A DNA stretch of 64,000 nt from Rhodoferax mekongensis (GTDB lineage: Bacteria > Pseudomonadota > Gammaproteobacteria > Burkholderiales > Burkholderiaceae_C): positions 397,001 through 461,000 of the forward strand of contig NZ_CP132507.1 of the NCBI RefSeq assembly GCF_032191775.1, in the 5' to 3' direction. Under the pieces are notes generated by a model. That model saw nothing but the letters and a program-made list of their open reading frames with translations, made no database searches and was not told the DNA's origin. The translations under genes and the position numbers were made by a program. This document shows, in pieces, positions 28,337 to 38,330 of this stretch (its first letter is position 1; the number at the start of each line of letters is the position of its first letter).

Positions 28337-28960
28337 TTAACGGTAGTAAATCAAGGAGACACCCAGATGATGGCCCTTGGCGGTGTAGTTGGTGGGTGCG
28401 TATTCGAATGTTTCATCCACCAACTTGAATGCGACCCCAAACCGGCCCATAGGATTCGCATGGCGCTTGGTCAGATATTGCGCTTCCAGCACATAACCAG
28501 GTCGAGGTGTGAAATCGTAGTTACCCACACCCGAAACGACGCCATAGGACTCTAACCTTGCAGAGGTTGCCAAACGCAAGCCGCCACCCACACGCCAGTG
28601 ATCGCCCAAGTTGTAAAAACCAAGCAACTCCACGGGTACGCGGGTGAAAGTGAAGTCGCCATTGCTTCCGCTGGTGGAGGTGCGCTCATGCCCGAGGGAG
28701 AACTGGATATCCGCCTTATCAGTGATGGAGTAACTCACCCCCGCAGCTACCGCCAGTCCATTGCCGGCTTTGATGGAATAGGTACCGGCATTGTTAGCGT
28801 AATTGCCCTTGACGAGCTCCTCGCTTCCGTCCCCAAAGTTATAACCAAAAGACCCGAAGAACTGCCATGGCGAAGCTGGCTTAAGGGTCTCACTTTGGTT
28901 CTGGGCAGCAGCGCCACTTGAAATAGCAATGGCAATCGCTGCGATGGCGATAGATCTCAT
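28337..28960 (-). CDS. Outer-membrane beta-barrel protein
   Basis: 207 residues. A signal peptide (MRSIAIAAIAIAISSGAAAQ) is followed by alternating amphipathic strands (WQFFGSFGYNFGDGSE, GVSYSITDKADIQFSLGH) and an aromatic C-terminal strand ending LGVSLIYYR. This is an 8-strand-type barrel resembling OmpW/porin-family small barrels. It has no recognisable substrate signature. It lies between metH part 1 and the Gfo/Idh gene on the same strand. Confidence 0.75.
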   Translation of the reverse strand: MRSIAIAAIAIAISSGAAAQNQSETLKPASPWQFFGSFGYNFGDGSEELVKGNYANNAGTYSIKAGNGLAVAAGVSYSITDKADIQFSLGHERTSTSGSNGDFTFTRVPVELLGFYNLGDHWRVGGGLRLATSARLESYGVVSGVGNYDFTPRPGYVLEAQYLTKRHANPMGRFGVAFKLVDETFEYAPTNYTAKGHHLGVSLIYYR

Positions 28961-29049
28961 GAATTTTCTCCCTGGTTAAGTGTGTCGGTCTGGCAAGGTC
29001 GCGGCGCCAGACCTGGCCGCTAAGAGGCTGCGTGACGACCTATGTGCCG

Positions 29050-30126
29050 TCACGCAGCATCCTTATAAAAGTAGCCGCGTTGCACGTTGCGGGTCGCAAT
29101 CGGGTTCACCGCATGGGCGATCGCACCAATGTGGTCGGGGGTGGTGCCGCAGCAGCCACCCACAATATTGACCAAGCCCTCTTCCGCAAACTCCCGCACC
29201 AAACGGCTGGTCACATCCGGCGTTTCGTCAAAGCCGGTGTCGCTCATGGGGTTGGGCAGGCCCGCGTTAGGGTAGCAGCTGATAAAGGTGTCCGTCGCCA
29301 CCTTGTTCAGCTCCTGGATGTAGGGGCGCATGAGCGCTGCACCGAGTGCGCAGTTCAGTCCAATCGCCAGTGGCTGCGCATGGCGCACGCTGTGCCAGAA
29401 GGCGGTTACTGTCTGGCCACTCAAGATGCGGCCGGAAGCGTCGGTCACGGTGCCGCTGATGATGATGGGCAGGCGCTCCCCACTGGCTTCGAAGTATTCG
29501 TCCACTGCAAACAGCGCGGCTTTGGCGTTGAGCGTGTCAAAAATAGTTTCCACCAAGATGACGTCCGCCCCGCCTTCCACCAGCGCCTTGGTCTGATCGT
29601 AATAAGCGGCCCGCAGCTCTTCAAATGTCACATTGCGGGCGCCGGGGTCGTTCACATCGGGGCTGATGCTGGCGGTTTTGGGCGTGGGGCCGAGGGCGCC
29701 GCACACAAAACGCGGCTTCTCAGGGGTGCTGAACTTGTCACACGCTGCGCGGGCCAACTTGGCAGACACATAGTTCATCTCGATGGCCAAGTCGGCCATG
29801 TCGTAGTCCGCCTGGGCTACGGTGGTGGCGCCGAAGGTGTTGGTTTCGATCATGTCCGCACCGGCGGCCAAGTAGGCCTCGTGGATGTCGGTGATCACGT
29901 CCGGACGTGTCAGGCTCAACAACTCGTTGTTGCCTTTGACGTCTTTGGGGAAGTCTTTGAAACGGTCGCCTTGGCTGCCCGGGCCGGCGTAGCCCTCGCC
30001 ACGGTACTGGGCCTCGCCCAGCTTGAAGCGCTGGATCATGGTGCCCATGGCGCCGTCCAGAATGGCGATGCGGCTGGCCAGAATGCCGGGGAGCGCTTGG
30101 GCGCGGGTATAGGTGATGGGCTTCAT
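29050..30126 (-). CDS. metH: Methionine synthase, homocysteine-binding half (MetH part 1)
   Basis: 358 residues, about the size of the MetH homocysteine S-methyltransferase domain alone. The N-terminal segment [14 protein letters not shown] is diagnostic. The zinc-binding cysteines are visible in GLNCALGA and in [11 protein letters not shown]. The ATG at 30126 is favoured over a GTG four codons upstream. It must act together with the cobalamin-carrying half at 24518-27283. An SAH riboswitch lies directly upstream. Confidence 0.93.
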   Translation of the reverse strand: MKPITYTRAQALPGILASRIAILDGAMGTMIQRFKLGEAQYRGEGYAGPGSQGDRFKDFPKDVKGNNELLSLTRPDVITDIHEAYLAAGADMIETNTFGATTVAQADYDMADLAIEMNYVSAKLARAACDKFSTPEKPRFVCGALGPTPKTASISPDVNDPGARNVTFEELRAAYYDQTKALVEGGADVILVETIFDTLNAKAALFAVDEYFEASGERLPIIISGTVTDASGRILSGQTVTAFWHSVRHAQPLAIGLNCALGAALMRPYIQELNKVATDTFISCYPNAGLPNPMSDTGFDETPDVTSRLVREFAEEGLVNIVGGCCGTTPDHIGAIAHAVNPIATRNVQRGYFYKDAA

Positions 30127-30156
30127 GGTGCGGCTCACTATGTGGATTGAAACAAG

Positions 30157-30228
30157 TGAGCGCAGTTGGAGTCCCCAAGCCTGACCGGTTCGGTGTGTTC
30201 ACACGTTGCGGCTGCAGCGCCCCTTGGG
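30157..30228 (-). ncRNA. S-adenosylhomocysteine (SAH) riboswitch
   Basis: On the minus strand the leader reads CCAAGGGGCGCTGCAGC, a variable arm, GTCAGGCTTGGGG, a short linker and TGCGCTCA. This matches the SAH aptamer core (GCGCUGC, CAGGCU and the pseudoknot partner GCGCUCA), and CCAAG pairs with CTTGG. It lies about 30 bases upstream of metH part 1. SAH riboswitches turn on SAH-recycling and methionine genes when SAH accumulates. Confidence 0.88.
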
Positions 30229-30398
30229 TGGGTGGATTTTAAACGACAAGCGCGCGCCGCATTGCCGCGTTGCAAATAAGCACCGGGCAGCTGAAGCTAC
30301 TGTGCCATAGATAGGCACCCGGCTTGCCCGACAATAGAAACCCTGCCCATGGCGGCCCTACGGCGGTCTAACCAAGGGAAATGTATGCCTTTTTGCCA

Positions 30399-30443
30399 CC
30401 TGGCGCCCGCGGAATATGCGCGAGCAGCTCCTGATTTGATAGC
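30399..30443 (-). repeat. Dispersed repeat, copy 6 (reverse orientation)
   Basis: The complement reads CGCTATCAAATCAGGAGCTG, then CTCGCGCA, a spacer and GCGGGCGCCAGG. It is among the best-preserved copies and lies just upstream of recQ. Confidence 0.75.
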
Positions 30444-30450
30444 GTTTTAA

Positions 30451-32298
30451 GTGCCTCACCTGCAGATTCTTCACGATGTATTTGGCTACCAGGCCTTCCG
30501 CGGGCCCCAGCAAGCCATCGTGGAGCATGTGATCGCGGGCGGGGATGCGCTGGTGCTTATGCCCACGGGCGGTGGCAAAAGCCTCTGTTACCAGGTTCCT
30601 GCCATTGCCCGCCAACAAGCGGGCCTGGGTGCGACGCTGGTCATTTCCCCCCTGATTGCGCTGATGCACGACCAGGTGGGCGCCCTGCATGAAGCCGGGG
30701 TGAGTGCAGCTTTTCTGAACTCTACCCTCACCAGCGACGAGGCCTACCACGTCGAGCAGCAACTGCTGCGCGGCGAGATCACCCTGCTCTACGCGGCACC
30801 CGAGCGGGTCAGCAACGCACGCTTTCTGGCCTTGTTGGATTCGCTCTTTGAGCGTGGCAAGCTGAGCCTGTTTGCGATCGATGAAGCCCACTGCGTGAGT
30901 CAGTGGGGCCACGACTTCCGGCCCGACTACCGCAACCTCACCGTGTTGCATGAGCGCTACCCCGGCGTACCACGTATCGCCCTGACGGCTACGGCAGACG
31001 ACCTGACCCGTGCCGACATTCTGGAACGTTTGCAGCTCGAAGAGGCCCGTGCCTTCGTCAGCAGTTTCGACCGACCCAACATCCGCTACACGATTGTCGA
31101 AAAGAAGGACTCCACCACCCAGTTGCTGCGCTTCATCGAGCGCGAGCATGAGGGAGAGGCCGGCATCGTCTACTGCCAGAGCCGCAAAAAAGTGGAAGAC
31201 ATGGCGCAGACCTTGGTGGATGCGGGTATCAAAGCCCTGCCTTACCACGCGGGTTTGGATGCCAAAGTACGCCAACTAAACCAGGACCGGTTTTTGCGCG
31301 AGGAAGGCATCGTCATGGTGGCCACCATTGCTTTCGGCATGGGCATCGACAAGCCGGACGTCCGTTTTGTCGCCCACCGCGACATGCCCAAAAACATCGA
31401 GGGCTACTACCAGGAGACTGGCCGCGCCGGGCGTGACGGGCTGCCGGCCGATGCCTGGATGGCCTATGGCCTGCAAGACGTGGTGAACCAGCGCCGCATG
31501 ATTGACGAAAGCCCGGCCAGCGAAGAGTTCAAACAGGTCATGCGCGGAAAGTTGGACGCCTTATTGGGCTTGGCGGAAGCCACCGATTGCCGCCGCGTCC
31601 GCTTGCTGGGCTACTTTGGCGAGAAGAGCCAACCCTGCGGCAACTGCGACAACTGCCTGCATCCACCCGAGGTGTGGGATGGCACGGATGCTGCCCGCAA
31701 ACTGCTCAGCACCATTTACCGCATCCAGCAAATGAGCGGGGTAAGCTTCGGCGCGGGCCACCTGATGGACATCGTGCGCGGCAAGACGACCGAGAAAGTC
31801 ACCCAATACAGCCACGAGAGCCTGAGCACCTTCGGAATCGGCAAGGATTTCACCGAGTTGCAATTGCGCGGTGTACTGCGCCAGTTGATTGCCATGGGCG
31901 CCGTGGCCGTGGATGCGCAGGCTTTCAACACCCTGCAATTGACTGCAGAGTCGCGCGCAGTGCTCAAGGGCGAAGTTGCAGTGATGTTGAGGGAGTCGGT
32001 GTCAGCGCCGGCAGATCGCAAGCCACGGCGCAATGCGCGCTTGGGCGCTGTGGTCAAGGCGCCTATCAATCTCGACAGTGAGGGTTTGCTACGTTATTCC
32101 GCCCTGAAGGCATGGCGTGCAGAGGTGGCGCAGCAGCACAATCTGCCGGCCTATGTGATTTTTCACGATGCAACCTTGGCGGCCATTGCACAACGTGCCC
32201 CTCAATCTATCGACGATTTGCAGGGCATCAGCGGGATTGGAGCGAAGAAGCTGGAGGCTTATGCCGACGACGTTTTGAAGGTTGTCGCGCTCCAGTAA
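30451..32298 (+). CDS. recQ: ATP-dependent DNA helicase RecQ
   Basis: 615 residues. It has RecQ helicase motifs: Q-motif region [17 protein letters not shown], Walker [16 protein letters not shown] box ([20 protein letters not shown]) and motif [13 protein letters not shown] zinc-binding region includes CGNCDNC, a winged-helix domain contains [11 protein letters not shown], and an HRDC domain lies at the C-terminus ([11 protein letters not shown]). The start is GTG at 30451. RecQ unwinds DNA 3'-5' in recombination and fork repair. It is a stand-alone gene, convergent with the next one. Confidence 0.95.
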   Translation: MPHLQILHDVFGYQAFRGPQQAIVEHVIAGGDALVLMPTGGGKSLCYQVPAIARQQAGLGATLVISPLIALMHDQVGALHEAGVSAAFLNSTLTSDEAYHVEQQLLRGEITLLYAAPERVSNARFLALLDSLFERGKLSLFAIDEAHCVSQWGHDFRPDYRNLTVLHERYPGVPRIALTATADDLTRADILERLQLEEARAFVSSFDRPNIRYTIVEKKDSTTQLLRFIEREHEGEAGIVYCQSRKKVEDMAQTLVDAGIKALPYHAGLDAKVRQLNQDRFLREEGIVMVATIAFGMGIDKPDVRFVAHRDMPKNIEGYYQETGRAGRDGLPADAWMAYGLQDVVNQRRMIDESPASEEFKQVMRGKLDALLGLAEATDCRRVRLLGYFGEKSQPCGNCDNCLHPPEVWDGTDAARKLLSTIYRIQQMSGVSFGAGHLMDIVRGKTTEKVTQYSHESLSTFGIGKDFTELQLRGVLRQLIAMGAVAVDAQAFNTLQLTAESRAVLKGEVAVMLRESVSAPADRKPRRNARLGAVVKAPINLDSEGLLRYSALKAWRAEVAQQHNLPAYVIFHDATLAAIAQRAPQSIDDLQGISGIGAKKLEAYADDVLKVVALQ

Positions 32299-32313
32299 AT
32301 GCCTTTCAGACGC

Positions 32314-32607
32314 TCAGTGGCGGTGAAAACCGCTTTCGTAGGCGACCGCTGCACCTGACATGGTGTTTTGCAAGCGCTCGATGGCGCGCATGTGGCGTGC
32401 ACCGGTAGCGGCATCCGCGGCTTTGGCGCGGTGTTGCTGCACCAAGGCTTGGAATTTGGATTTGCAAGCGTCCAAGGCGCCAGCGAAATTCAGTGCGATG
32501 TATGCGTTGTGCCCGGCGTGGGTCTGGCGGAATTCGCCGGACCAATAATCAAACAGCTGCCACTTGTAAGTTCCCTTTTCTGGCACTTGAATCGTGTTTT
32601 TTTGCAT
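32314..32607 (-). CDS. Hypothetical protein, 97 residues
   Basis: A soluble-looking 97-residue protein with no signal peptide or membrane segment. It begins MQKNTIQVPEKGTYKWQLFD and has a C-terminal half rich in Ala, His and Arg with predicted helices (AGALDACKSKFQALVQQHRA). I do not recognise the family. It is convergent with recQ (16 bases apart) and on the same strand as the AAA+ ATPase gene but nearly 200 bases downstream of it. The 198-base gap upstream of this gene shows no clear feature. Confidence 0.6.
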   Translation of the reverse strand: MQKNTIQVPEKGTYKWQLFDYWSGEFRQTHAGHNAYIALNFAGALDACKSKFQALVQQHRAKAADAATGARHMRAIERLQNTMSGAAVAYESGFHRH

Positions 32608-32805
32608 ATTTGCCGCACATTAGGTGATAGATCGGTGCTGTTCATGCTCCGGTTTGGTTCCAACGAACCGGAGTGAATGCACCCGCATAGGGATATCACG
32701 CACCAGTTGCGGGACTGGTTGACACGTTCTTGAAAAAAGTTTCAAAGAAGTTACTAAACCACCGGATGTGCCATTTTTGCCGGTGTTATTGCCTTGACTG
32801 ATGGT

Positions 32806-35133
32806 TCAGGGTGTAAAGCCCATGGACCGCCTTTCACGCACCTCCGGCTTGATGCGGTGCTCTGCAAGCAATTGATCAAGAAACTCTGCGGGCGTCAATT
32901 CGGCGCCAAGTATCTCCAACTGCCGCTTAACCGCCGCAAAATCTCCCAAACAGAGCTGATCCAGCTGTTTGAGCGCATGTTGGGAGCGTGGATCCAGCTG
33001 TGAAGCGTCTCCCCCACATGCTTCTTGCACGAAGAGTTGCTCACGCTGTTCAGGCTGCAAGGGCAAGAACTGGATCTTGAACGTAAACCGGCGCAAAGCC
33101 GCTTCGTCGATACGTTCCATGAGATTGGTAGTGCAGATGAACACCCCCGGATGGCGCTCCATGCCCTGCAACATCTCATTGACTTCGCTGACCTCGTAGT
33201 TACGCTGGGCACCTCGCCGGTCTTGCAGGAAGCTGTCCGCTTCGTCCAACAACAAAACGGCATTCTCACCTTCGGCTTCGCGGAACATGGCAGCCATGTT
33301 TTGTTCTGTCTCCCCTACGTATTTGCTCATCAGGTCACTGGCACGCCGGATGATCAGGGGTCGTCCCAATTCCCGGGCGATGTGCTCTGCCAAAGCGGTT
33401 TTGCCGGTACCTGGCGGGCCATAAAAGCACAAGGTTCCGTGCCGCCTGGAGGCCAGTGAGTCCACGATGCGCTGCAAGGGATACCGGGTCTCGACATTCA
33501 GGTACGACACGTCGTATCGGCTCAGCGCTTGGGGGCGCCCCGTCTCGGCTGCAGGGTTCCCCAAGGCCAGGTCCGCATTTTTCAACTGGCGGTCAATCAA
33601 GGTTTCCATGAGCGCGCTGTCGCTCACGCCATTTTCGGGTGTGCTCAGACGCGCAAAGCGTGCTGCGGTTCTGATCTGCGCAGGGGTCAAACCCTTGCGG
33701 CCGCTGAGCCTGGCGACAAACGCTTCGCTGACTGAAATGCCCTCCAGGGTTTTGCGCACTACGCCTTCACGGGCGCCCGGCGGTGGCGACTTGAGTTCCA
33801 AATGGTAGGCAAAGCGACGCCGGAACGCGGGATCAATCTGCTCGATGCGGTTGGTCACCCAAATGGTGGGCACCGCATTCGATTCCAGAATCTGGTTCAC
33901 CCAGGCTTTGCCACTCACGCTCGCATTGGCCGGTGTTGCATGCGCGTCGGCTCTGGCAATGAAGCTTGCCGTTTCGCTGGTCAAGGGCGGAAAGACATCT
34001 TCCACTTCATCAAACAGCAAGGCCGCTTGAGCGCTTCCCTTCAAAAACACCTGCGCAATCTGAAGGGAGCGGTAACGATCACGGCCGCTCAGGGAATTTC
34101 CATCCCGATCGGCATACTCCACCTCAAACAACTCCAGCCCCACATGCTGGGCGATCACCTTGGCAAGCTCGGTCTTTCCGGTGCCGGGGGGGCCATACAA
34201 CAGGATGTTGACCCCGGCCTCTTTGCGGGCCACCGCGTGCTGCAACAGTCGGCAGAGCATGTGTGCGTCTTCCGCCACAAATGCGAAGTCCTCCAGGTGC
34301 AAGCTGCTTTTGGAAGAGAGCCGGGTGAACACCGCCATCAGCTCAGCGTGGTCACGGTAATGGCGCATCAGTACAGGGGGGAGCTTTTCACTCACCTTCA
34401 TCAAGTCGGCAAGGTCAGTGATGTTGTGCTCGGAGATCAGGTTTTCGACGAGGCCTATGCGCTCAAGCCGGGAACCCGCGCGCAGCGCTTCACCCAACTC
34501 CTGGGCACTGACGTGGGCCACCTCCGCAATGGCGGCATAGGCCTCGGCTGCGTTGTTGACCTTGAACTCCACCAGAATGCTGCGCATGTCCCGCTGGTAG
34601 CGCGCCAGTGTTCCGTAGAGTAGCAACGCCCGTTCTGCTTTGTTCAGTTGCAAGAGCCCGGCGAGTGCATTGATGTTCTTCTCCACCAAGGTAGATTGCT
34701 TCTTCAGGGCCTGCTGCAGCCATTCACCGGTGACAGCCAGCACCGAGATCAGGTCTTTGGGCTGGTCTTTGGCGTATTCGTCCAGGAAGAAAAACAGCGT
34801 GGCCTCGTCGTAGGGCCCGCACCATGTGCCATGCCGGGCCAGGAATTCCGTGGCACTCAGTGACTCATGGCCCCGCCACAGCTCATTGCCCACACAGCGC
34901 CGCGCAAGAAATTCACGCAAACGGGTCAAGACAGAAACCGGCCAGATCAGATGCCGTCCCGCCAGCCCCACCACGCCATTGAAATCCCTGCGGACATTGA
35001 AACTGGCGCCTTGCCGGGCTGCCAGCGTCAACACAAAGTGCGAGCACATCAAATCCAGGACAGGCGCGCGCTCCAGTCCCGGTGAGGGAACGAGATGCCC
35101 GCCTTGGGGCATGAACAGTGAACGCTTGGCCAT
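32806..35133 (-). CDS. Tandem AAA+ ATPase of unknown function
   Basis: 775 residues. The ATG at 35133 has GGAGG six bases upstream; the frame extends 25 codons further but without a good start. The helical N-terminal region of about 300 residues has no known domain to me. The first AAA+ module has Walker A GPPGTGKTELAK near residue 312 and Walker B ALLFDEVEDVF. The second has Walker A GPPGTGKTALAEH near residue 571, Walker B VLLLDEADSFL and an arginine-finger region TTNLMERIDEAALRRF. The layout suggests a hexameric remodelling or unfolding enzyme. No partner gene is adjacent. Confidence 0.85.
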   Translation of the reverse strand: MAKRSLFMPQGGHLVPSPGLERAPVLDLMCSHFVLTLAARQGASFNVRRDFNGVVGLAGRHLIWPVSVLTRLREFLARRCVGNELWRGHESLSATEFLARHGTWCGPYDEATLFFFLDEYAKDQPKDLISVLAVTGEWLQQALKKQSTLVEKNINALAGLLQLNKAERALLLYGTLARYQRDMRSILVEFKVNNAAEAYAAIAEVAHVSAQELGEALRAGSRLERIGLVENLISEHNITDLADLMKVSEKLPPVLMRHYRDHAELMAVFTRLSSKSSLHLEDFAFVAEDAHMLCRLLQHAVARKEAGVNILLYGPPGTGKTELAKVIAQHVGLELFEVEYADRDGNSLSGRDRYRSLQIAQVFLKGSAQAALLFDEVEDVFPPLTSETASFIARADAHATPANASVSGKAWVNQILESNAVPTIWVTNRIEQIDPAFRRRFAYHLELKSPPPGAREGVVRKTLEGISVSEAFVARLSGRKGLTPAQIRTAARFARLSTPENGVSDSALMETLIDRQLKNADLALGNPAAETGRPQALSRYDVSYLNVETRYPLQRIVDSLASRRHGTLCFYGPPGTGKTALAEHIARELGRPLIIRRASDLMSKYVGETEQNMAAMFREAEGENAVLLLDEADSFLQDRRGAQRNYEVSEVNEMLQGMERHPGVFICTTNLMERIDEAALRRFTFKIQFLPLQPEQREQLFVQEACGGDASQLDPRSQHALKQLDQLCLGDFAAVKRQLEILGAELTPAEFLDQLLAEHRIKPEVRERRSMGFTP

Positions 35134-35295
35134 CCAACGCCTCCAGCACTGCTGTGTGCTGGAACCACGATAGCGCAGTCTTGAAAAAGAGGGAAGTACC
35201 CTTCCCAATTCTCCTTGATGGTCTATCCGCTTGGCGCAGCGCTGGGCAAAAGGCTAAAATCCTTGGAATACCAACGAACACACTGAGGATTGACT

Positions 35296-35436
35296 ATGTC
35301 CGCACCCGCTCACTCTGATGACAACCACGCCGTTGACCCCGTCGACGAGGTGGTACCACTGATGCCCGTGGTGCTGCCGATTGTTGGCGCCGTATTGATG
35401 TTCTTGTTGGCTTTCATCGCTGTATCGATGGCTTGA
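35296..35436 (+). CDS. 46-residue single-span membrane peptide
   Basis: The ATG at 35296 is preceded by GAGG seven bases upstream. The peptide begins MSAPAHSDDNHAVDPVDE, an acidic and His-containing head, followed by one hydrophobic helix (VLPIVGAVLMFLLAFIAVSM). Its TGA overlaps the start of the glutathione peroxidase gene (TGATG), so the two are probably translationally coupled. I do not recognise it. Confidence 0.65.
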   Translation: MSAPAHSDDNHAVDPVDEVVPLMPVVLPIVGAVLMFLLAFIAVSMA

Positions 35437-36053
35437 TGGAGCAACGCATCATGGGCCGCACTTCACGTGCGCTGCAAATGACTGTGAAAACCAAAGCGGC
35501 TTCGGCCGCTTTTTTGTTGCTCATTGCATCGTCAGTGCTGGCTGCACAGCCCGCTGAAAAGACTTCGTCTTGCCCCGCTTTGTGGCAAAAGACCTTTCCC
35601 CGCCTGCAAGATGACAAGCCCCAGGATCTGTGCCAGTACCGGGGAAAAGTGGCGTTGGTGGTCAACACCGCCAGTTACTGCGGCTTTACTTCGCAATATG
35701 AAGGCTTGGAAAAAGTCTACGCCCGGTACCAAGCGCAGGGCTTGGTGGTTCTGGGCTTCCCCTCCAATGACTTCGGGCAGCAAGAACCCGGTAACAGCAA
35801 GCAGATCGCCGATTTCTGCTTCAACACCTATGGCGTGAAGTTCCCAATGTTCGCCAAAACCAGCGTCACCGGCAACGCCGCCAACCCCTTGTTCAAGGAG
35901 TTGGTGCAGCAGACCGGCAGCTCACCGCGATGGAACTTCCACAAATACTTGGTAGATCGCCAAGGCAAAGTGGTCGGCGCCTTCCGTAGTGAAACCACGC
36001 CAGAAGACGCTCTTCTGATCGCCGCCATTCAAAAGGCACTGAAAGCACCCTGA
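35436..36053 (+). CDS. Glutathione peroxidase, exported
   Basis: 205 residues. A signal peptide follows a short basic leader (KAASAAFLLLIASSVLAAQP), so the enzyme is probably periplasmic. The catalytic tetrad is present: Cys in NTASYCGFTSQYEGLE, Gln in GFPSNDFGQQEPG and Trp in RWNFHKYLVD. The active residue is cysteine, not selenocysteine. It reduces peroxides using thiols. Its start overlaps the stop of the 46-residue membrane peptide. The signal peptide distinguishes it from the cytosolic BtuE-like form. Confidence 0.9.
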   Translation: MEQRIMGRTSRALQMTVKTKAASAAFLLLIASSVLAAQPAEKTSSCPALWQKTFPRLQDDKPQDLCQYRGKVALVVNTASYCGFTSQYEGLEKVYARYQAQGLVVLGFPSNDFGQQEPGNSKQIADFCFNTYGVKFPMFAKTSVTGNAANPLFKELVQQTGSSPRWNFHKYLVDRQGKVVGAFRSETTPEDALLIAAIQKALKAP

Positions 36054-36282
36054 CTGTGCATGGCGCACCATCTTTACCTAACGCATAAACCCATGCGTAG
36101 CTTGCATAAAGTTAAGCTGTAATCGCTTGGTAACTTGAGTACCTGTTCTTAGAATCTGCTTCCACGCTTGCGATGCCACATGGCTTCCAAGCGTGGAAAG
36201 CCGGTTTCTCAAAGTTTGTGGCGGTGTTCCCCAGCGTTGCACCCGATTTTGAAAAGACGATTTTCAAACTTAGGAGCTTTTC

Positions 36283-38169
36283 ATGAACGCACCCGTGATG
36301 CAGGGCCTGTCCCTCAACACCCCCAGCTTTGTCAAGAACCCCCGCCTGATTGCATGGGTGGCCGACATGGTGGCCCTGTGCAAGCCCAAAGACGTGTACT
36401 GGTGCGACGGTTCCGAAGAGGAATACCAGCGCCTGTGCCAGCAACTGGTGGATGCAGGCACCTTCAAAAAGCTCAATCCCGCCAAGCGCCCCAACAGCTT
36501 CCTGGCCTGCTCTGATCCCAGCGACGTGGCCCGCGTGGAAGACCGTACCTACATTTGCGCAGAGAAGAAAGAAAACGCCGGCCCCACCAACAACTGGATG
36601 GCGCCCGCCGAGATGCGCAAGATTCTGGAAAGTGGCCAGGCAGACGGTACACCAGCGCTGTTTGACGGCTGCATGAAGGGCCGCACCATGTATGTGGTGC
36701 CTTTCTCCATGGGACCCTTGGGCTCCCACATCGCGCACATTGGCATCGAGTTGTCGGACAGCGCCTATGTGGCGGTGAACCAGCGCATCATGACCCGCAT
36801 GGGCAAGGCCGTCTATGACGTGTTGGGCGTAGACGGCGCTTTTGTGCCCTGCGTGCACACCGTGGGCGCCCCCTTGGCAGAGGGCCAGGCGGACGTGAAG
36901 TGGCCTTGCAACAAAACCAAGTACATCGTGCACTACCCCGAGACCCGCGAAATTTGGTCTTATGGTTCCGGTTACGGCGGCAATGCTCTGCTGGGCAAGA
37001 AGTGCTTTGCGCTGCGCATTGCCTCCAACATGGGCCGTGACCAGGGCTGGTTGGCAGAGCACATGCTCATCCTGGGCGTAACCAACCCCGAAGGCAAGAA
37101 GTACCACGTAGCAGCCGCCTTCCCGAGTGCGTGCGGCAAAACCAACTTTTCCATGCTGGTGCCACCCACCGGCTTTGAAGGCTGGAAAGTCACCACCATT
37201 GGCGACGACATTGCCTGGATCAAGCCTGGCAGCGACGGCAAGCTGTACGCCATCAACCCTGAAGCGGGTTACTTCGGCGTGGCCCCCGGCACCAACTTCC
37301 ACACGAACCCCAACTGCATGGCCAGCCTCGACAAGAACGTGATCTTCACGAACGTGGCGCTGACCGATGACGGTGACGTATGGTGGGAAGGCATGGAGAA
37401 AGACACTGGCGGCATGCCCGATCACCTGATCGACTGGCAAGGCAAAGACTGGACACCCGCCATCGCCAAGGAAACCGGTGCCAAAGCCGCCCACCCCAAC
37501 GCCCGCTTTACGGTCTCAGCCGGCAACAACCCTGCGCTAGACAGCCAGTGGGACGATGCCAACGGCGTAGCGATCGACGCCTTCATTTTCGGTGGCCGCC
37601 GCTCCACCACCGTGCCTCTGGTGACGGAAGCCCGCAACTGGACCGAAGGTGTTTACATGGCTGCGACCATGGGTTCCGAGACCACTGCCGCGGCTACCGG
37701 CCAAGCGGGTATCGTGCGCCGTGACCCGTTTGCGATGCTGCCCTTCATGGGCTACAACATGAGCGACTACTTCCAGCACTGGCTCAACATGGGTGACAAG
37801 TTGGCGAAGTCCGGCGCCAAGCAGCCCAAGATTTTCACCACCAACTGGTTCCGCAAGGGCGAGGATGGCAAATTCGTCTGGCCCGGCTACGGTGAAAACA
37901 TGCGCGTTTTGAAGTGGATGATCGACCGCATCGAAGGCAAGGCCACGGGTAGCGAAACCGGCTTCGGCGTGGCGCCCACGTACAACGAAATCAACTGGAC
38001 CGGATTGGACTTCAGCCAAGCGCAATTCGACTCCGTCACCAGCCTGAACAAGGACGACTGGAAGGCCGAAATCGCCTTGCACACCGAACTGTTCACCCAG
38101 CTGGCCTACCACTTGCCAAAGGAACTCGAAGAGACCAAAACCCAACTGGCCCAGCGACTCGCCGCCTGA
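36283..38169 (+). CDS. pckG: Phosphoenolpyruvate carboxykinase (GTP)
   Basis: 628 residues, about the usual length for the GTP-dependent class. The kinase P-loop [13 protein letters not shown], the segment [14 protein letters not shown] and the substrate-binding region [13 protein letters not shown] are family hallmarks. The enzyme interconverts oxaloacetate and PEP for gluconeogenesis. The ATG at 36283 has AGGAG seven bases upstream. The gene stands alone; the preceding 229 bases hold its promoter region, in which I found no clear regulator site. Confidence 0.97.
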   Translation: MNAPVMQGLSLNTPSFVKNPRLIAWVADMVALCKPKDVYWCDGSEEEYQRLCQQLVDAGTFKKLNPAKRPNSFLACSDPSDVARVEDRTYICAEKKENAGPTNNWMAPAEMRKILESGQADGTPALFDGCMKGRTMYVVPFSMGPLGSHIAHIGIELSDSAYVAVNQRIMTRMGKAVYDVLGVDGAFVPCVHTVGAPLAEGQADVKWPCNKTKYIVHYPETREIWSYGSGYGGNALLGKKCFALRIASNMGRDQGWLAEHMLILGVTNPEGKKYHVAAAFPSACGKTNFSMLVPPTGFEGWKVTTIGDDIAWIKPGSDGKLYAINPEAGYFGVAPGTNFHTNPNCMASLDKNVIFTNVALTDDGDVWWEGMEKDTGGMPDHLIDWQGKDWTPAIAKETGAKAAHPNARFTVSAGNNPALDSQWDDANGVAIDAFIFGGRRSTTVPLVTEARNWTEGVYMAATMGSETTAAATGQAGIVRRDPFAMLPFMGYNMSDYFQHWLNMGDKLAKSGAKQPKIFTTNWFRKGEDGKFVWPGYGENMRVLKWMIDRIEGKATGSETGFGVAPTYNEINWTGLDFSQAQFDSVTSLNKDDWKAEIALHTELFTQLAYHLPKELEETKTQLAQRLAA

Positions 38170-38256
38170 GGGTCATCAACAAAGTCCGGCACGGCGCACA
38201 CCGCCCTAGCCGTACCTGGCAGATCGCAGCGCACAAGGCTGCGGCCGGCCGAGCAT

Positions 38257-38285
38257 AAAAAAAGCCACCTAACGGTGGCTTTTTG
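38257..38285. terminator. Bidirectional terminator after pckG
   Basis: The stem AGCCACC/GGTGGCT closes a TAAC loop, flanked by seven A and by five T. It serves pckG on the plus strand and the 135-residue membrane protein gene on the minus strand. Confidence 0.9.
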
Positions 38286-38330
38286 TTTATCCGACCCGTG
38301 AGCGCAGGTCGTGATGCAGCTGAGGACCGC

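Noticed and set aside
30229..30398. Possible cobalamin riboswitch upstream of metH part 1.
   Set aside because: The B12-box consensus is missing. The only structured RNA pattern here is the SAH aptamer at 30157-30228.
32608..32805. Possible small gene between the 97-residue protein and the AAA+ ATPase.
   Set aside because: No open frame with a ribosome site and plausible composition is present, and no hairpin with a T run was seen.
36112..37494. A 460-codon minus-strand frame opposite pckG.
   Set aside because: The pckG reading has all the family motifs, and the opposite frame has none.
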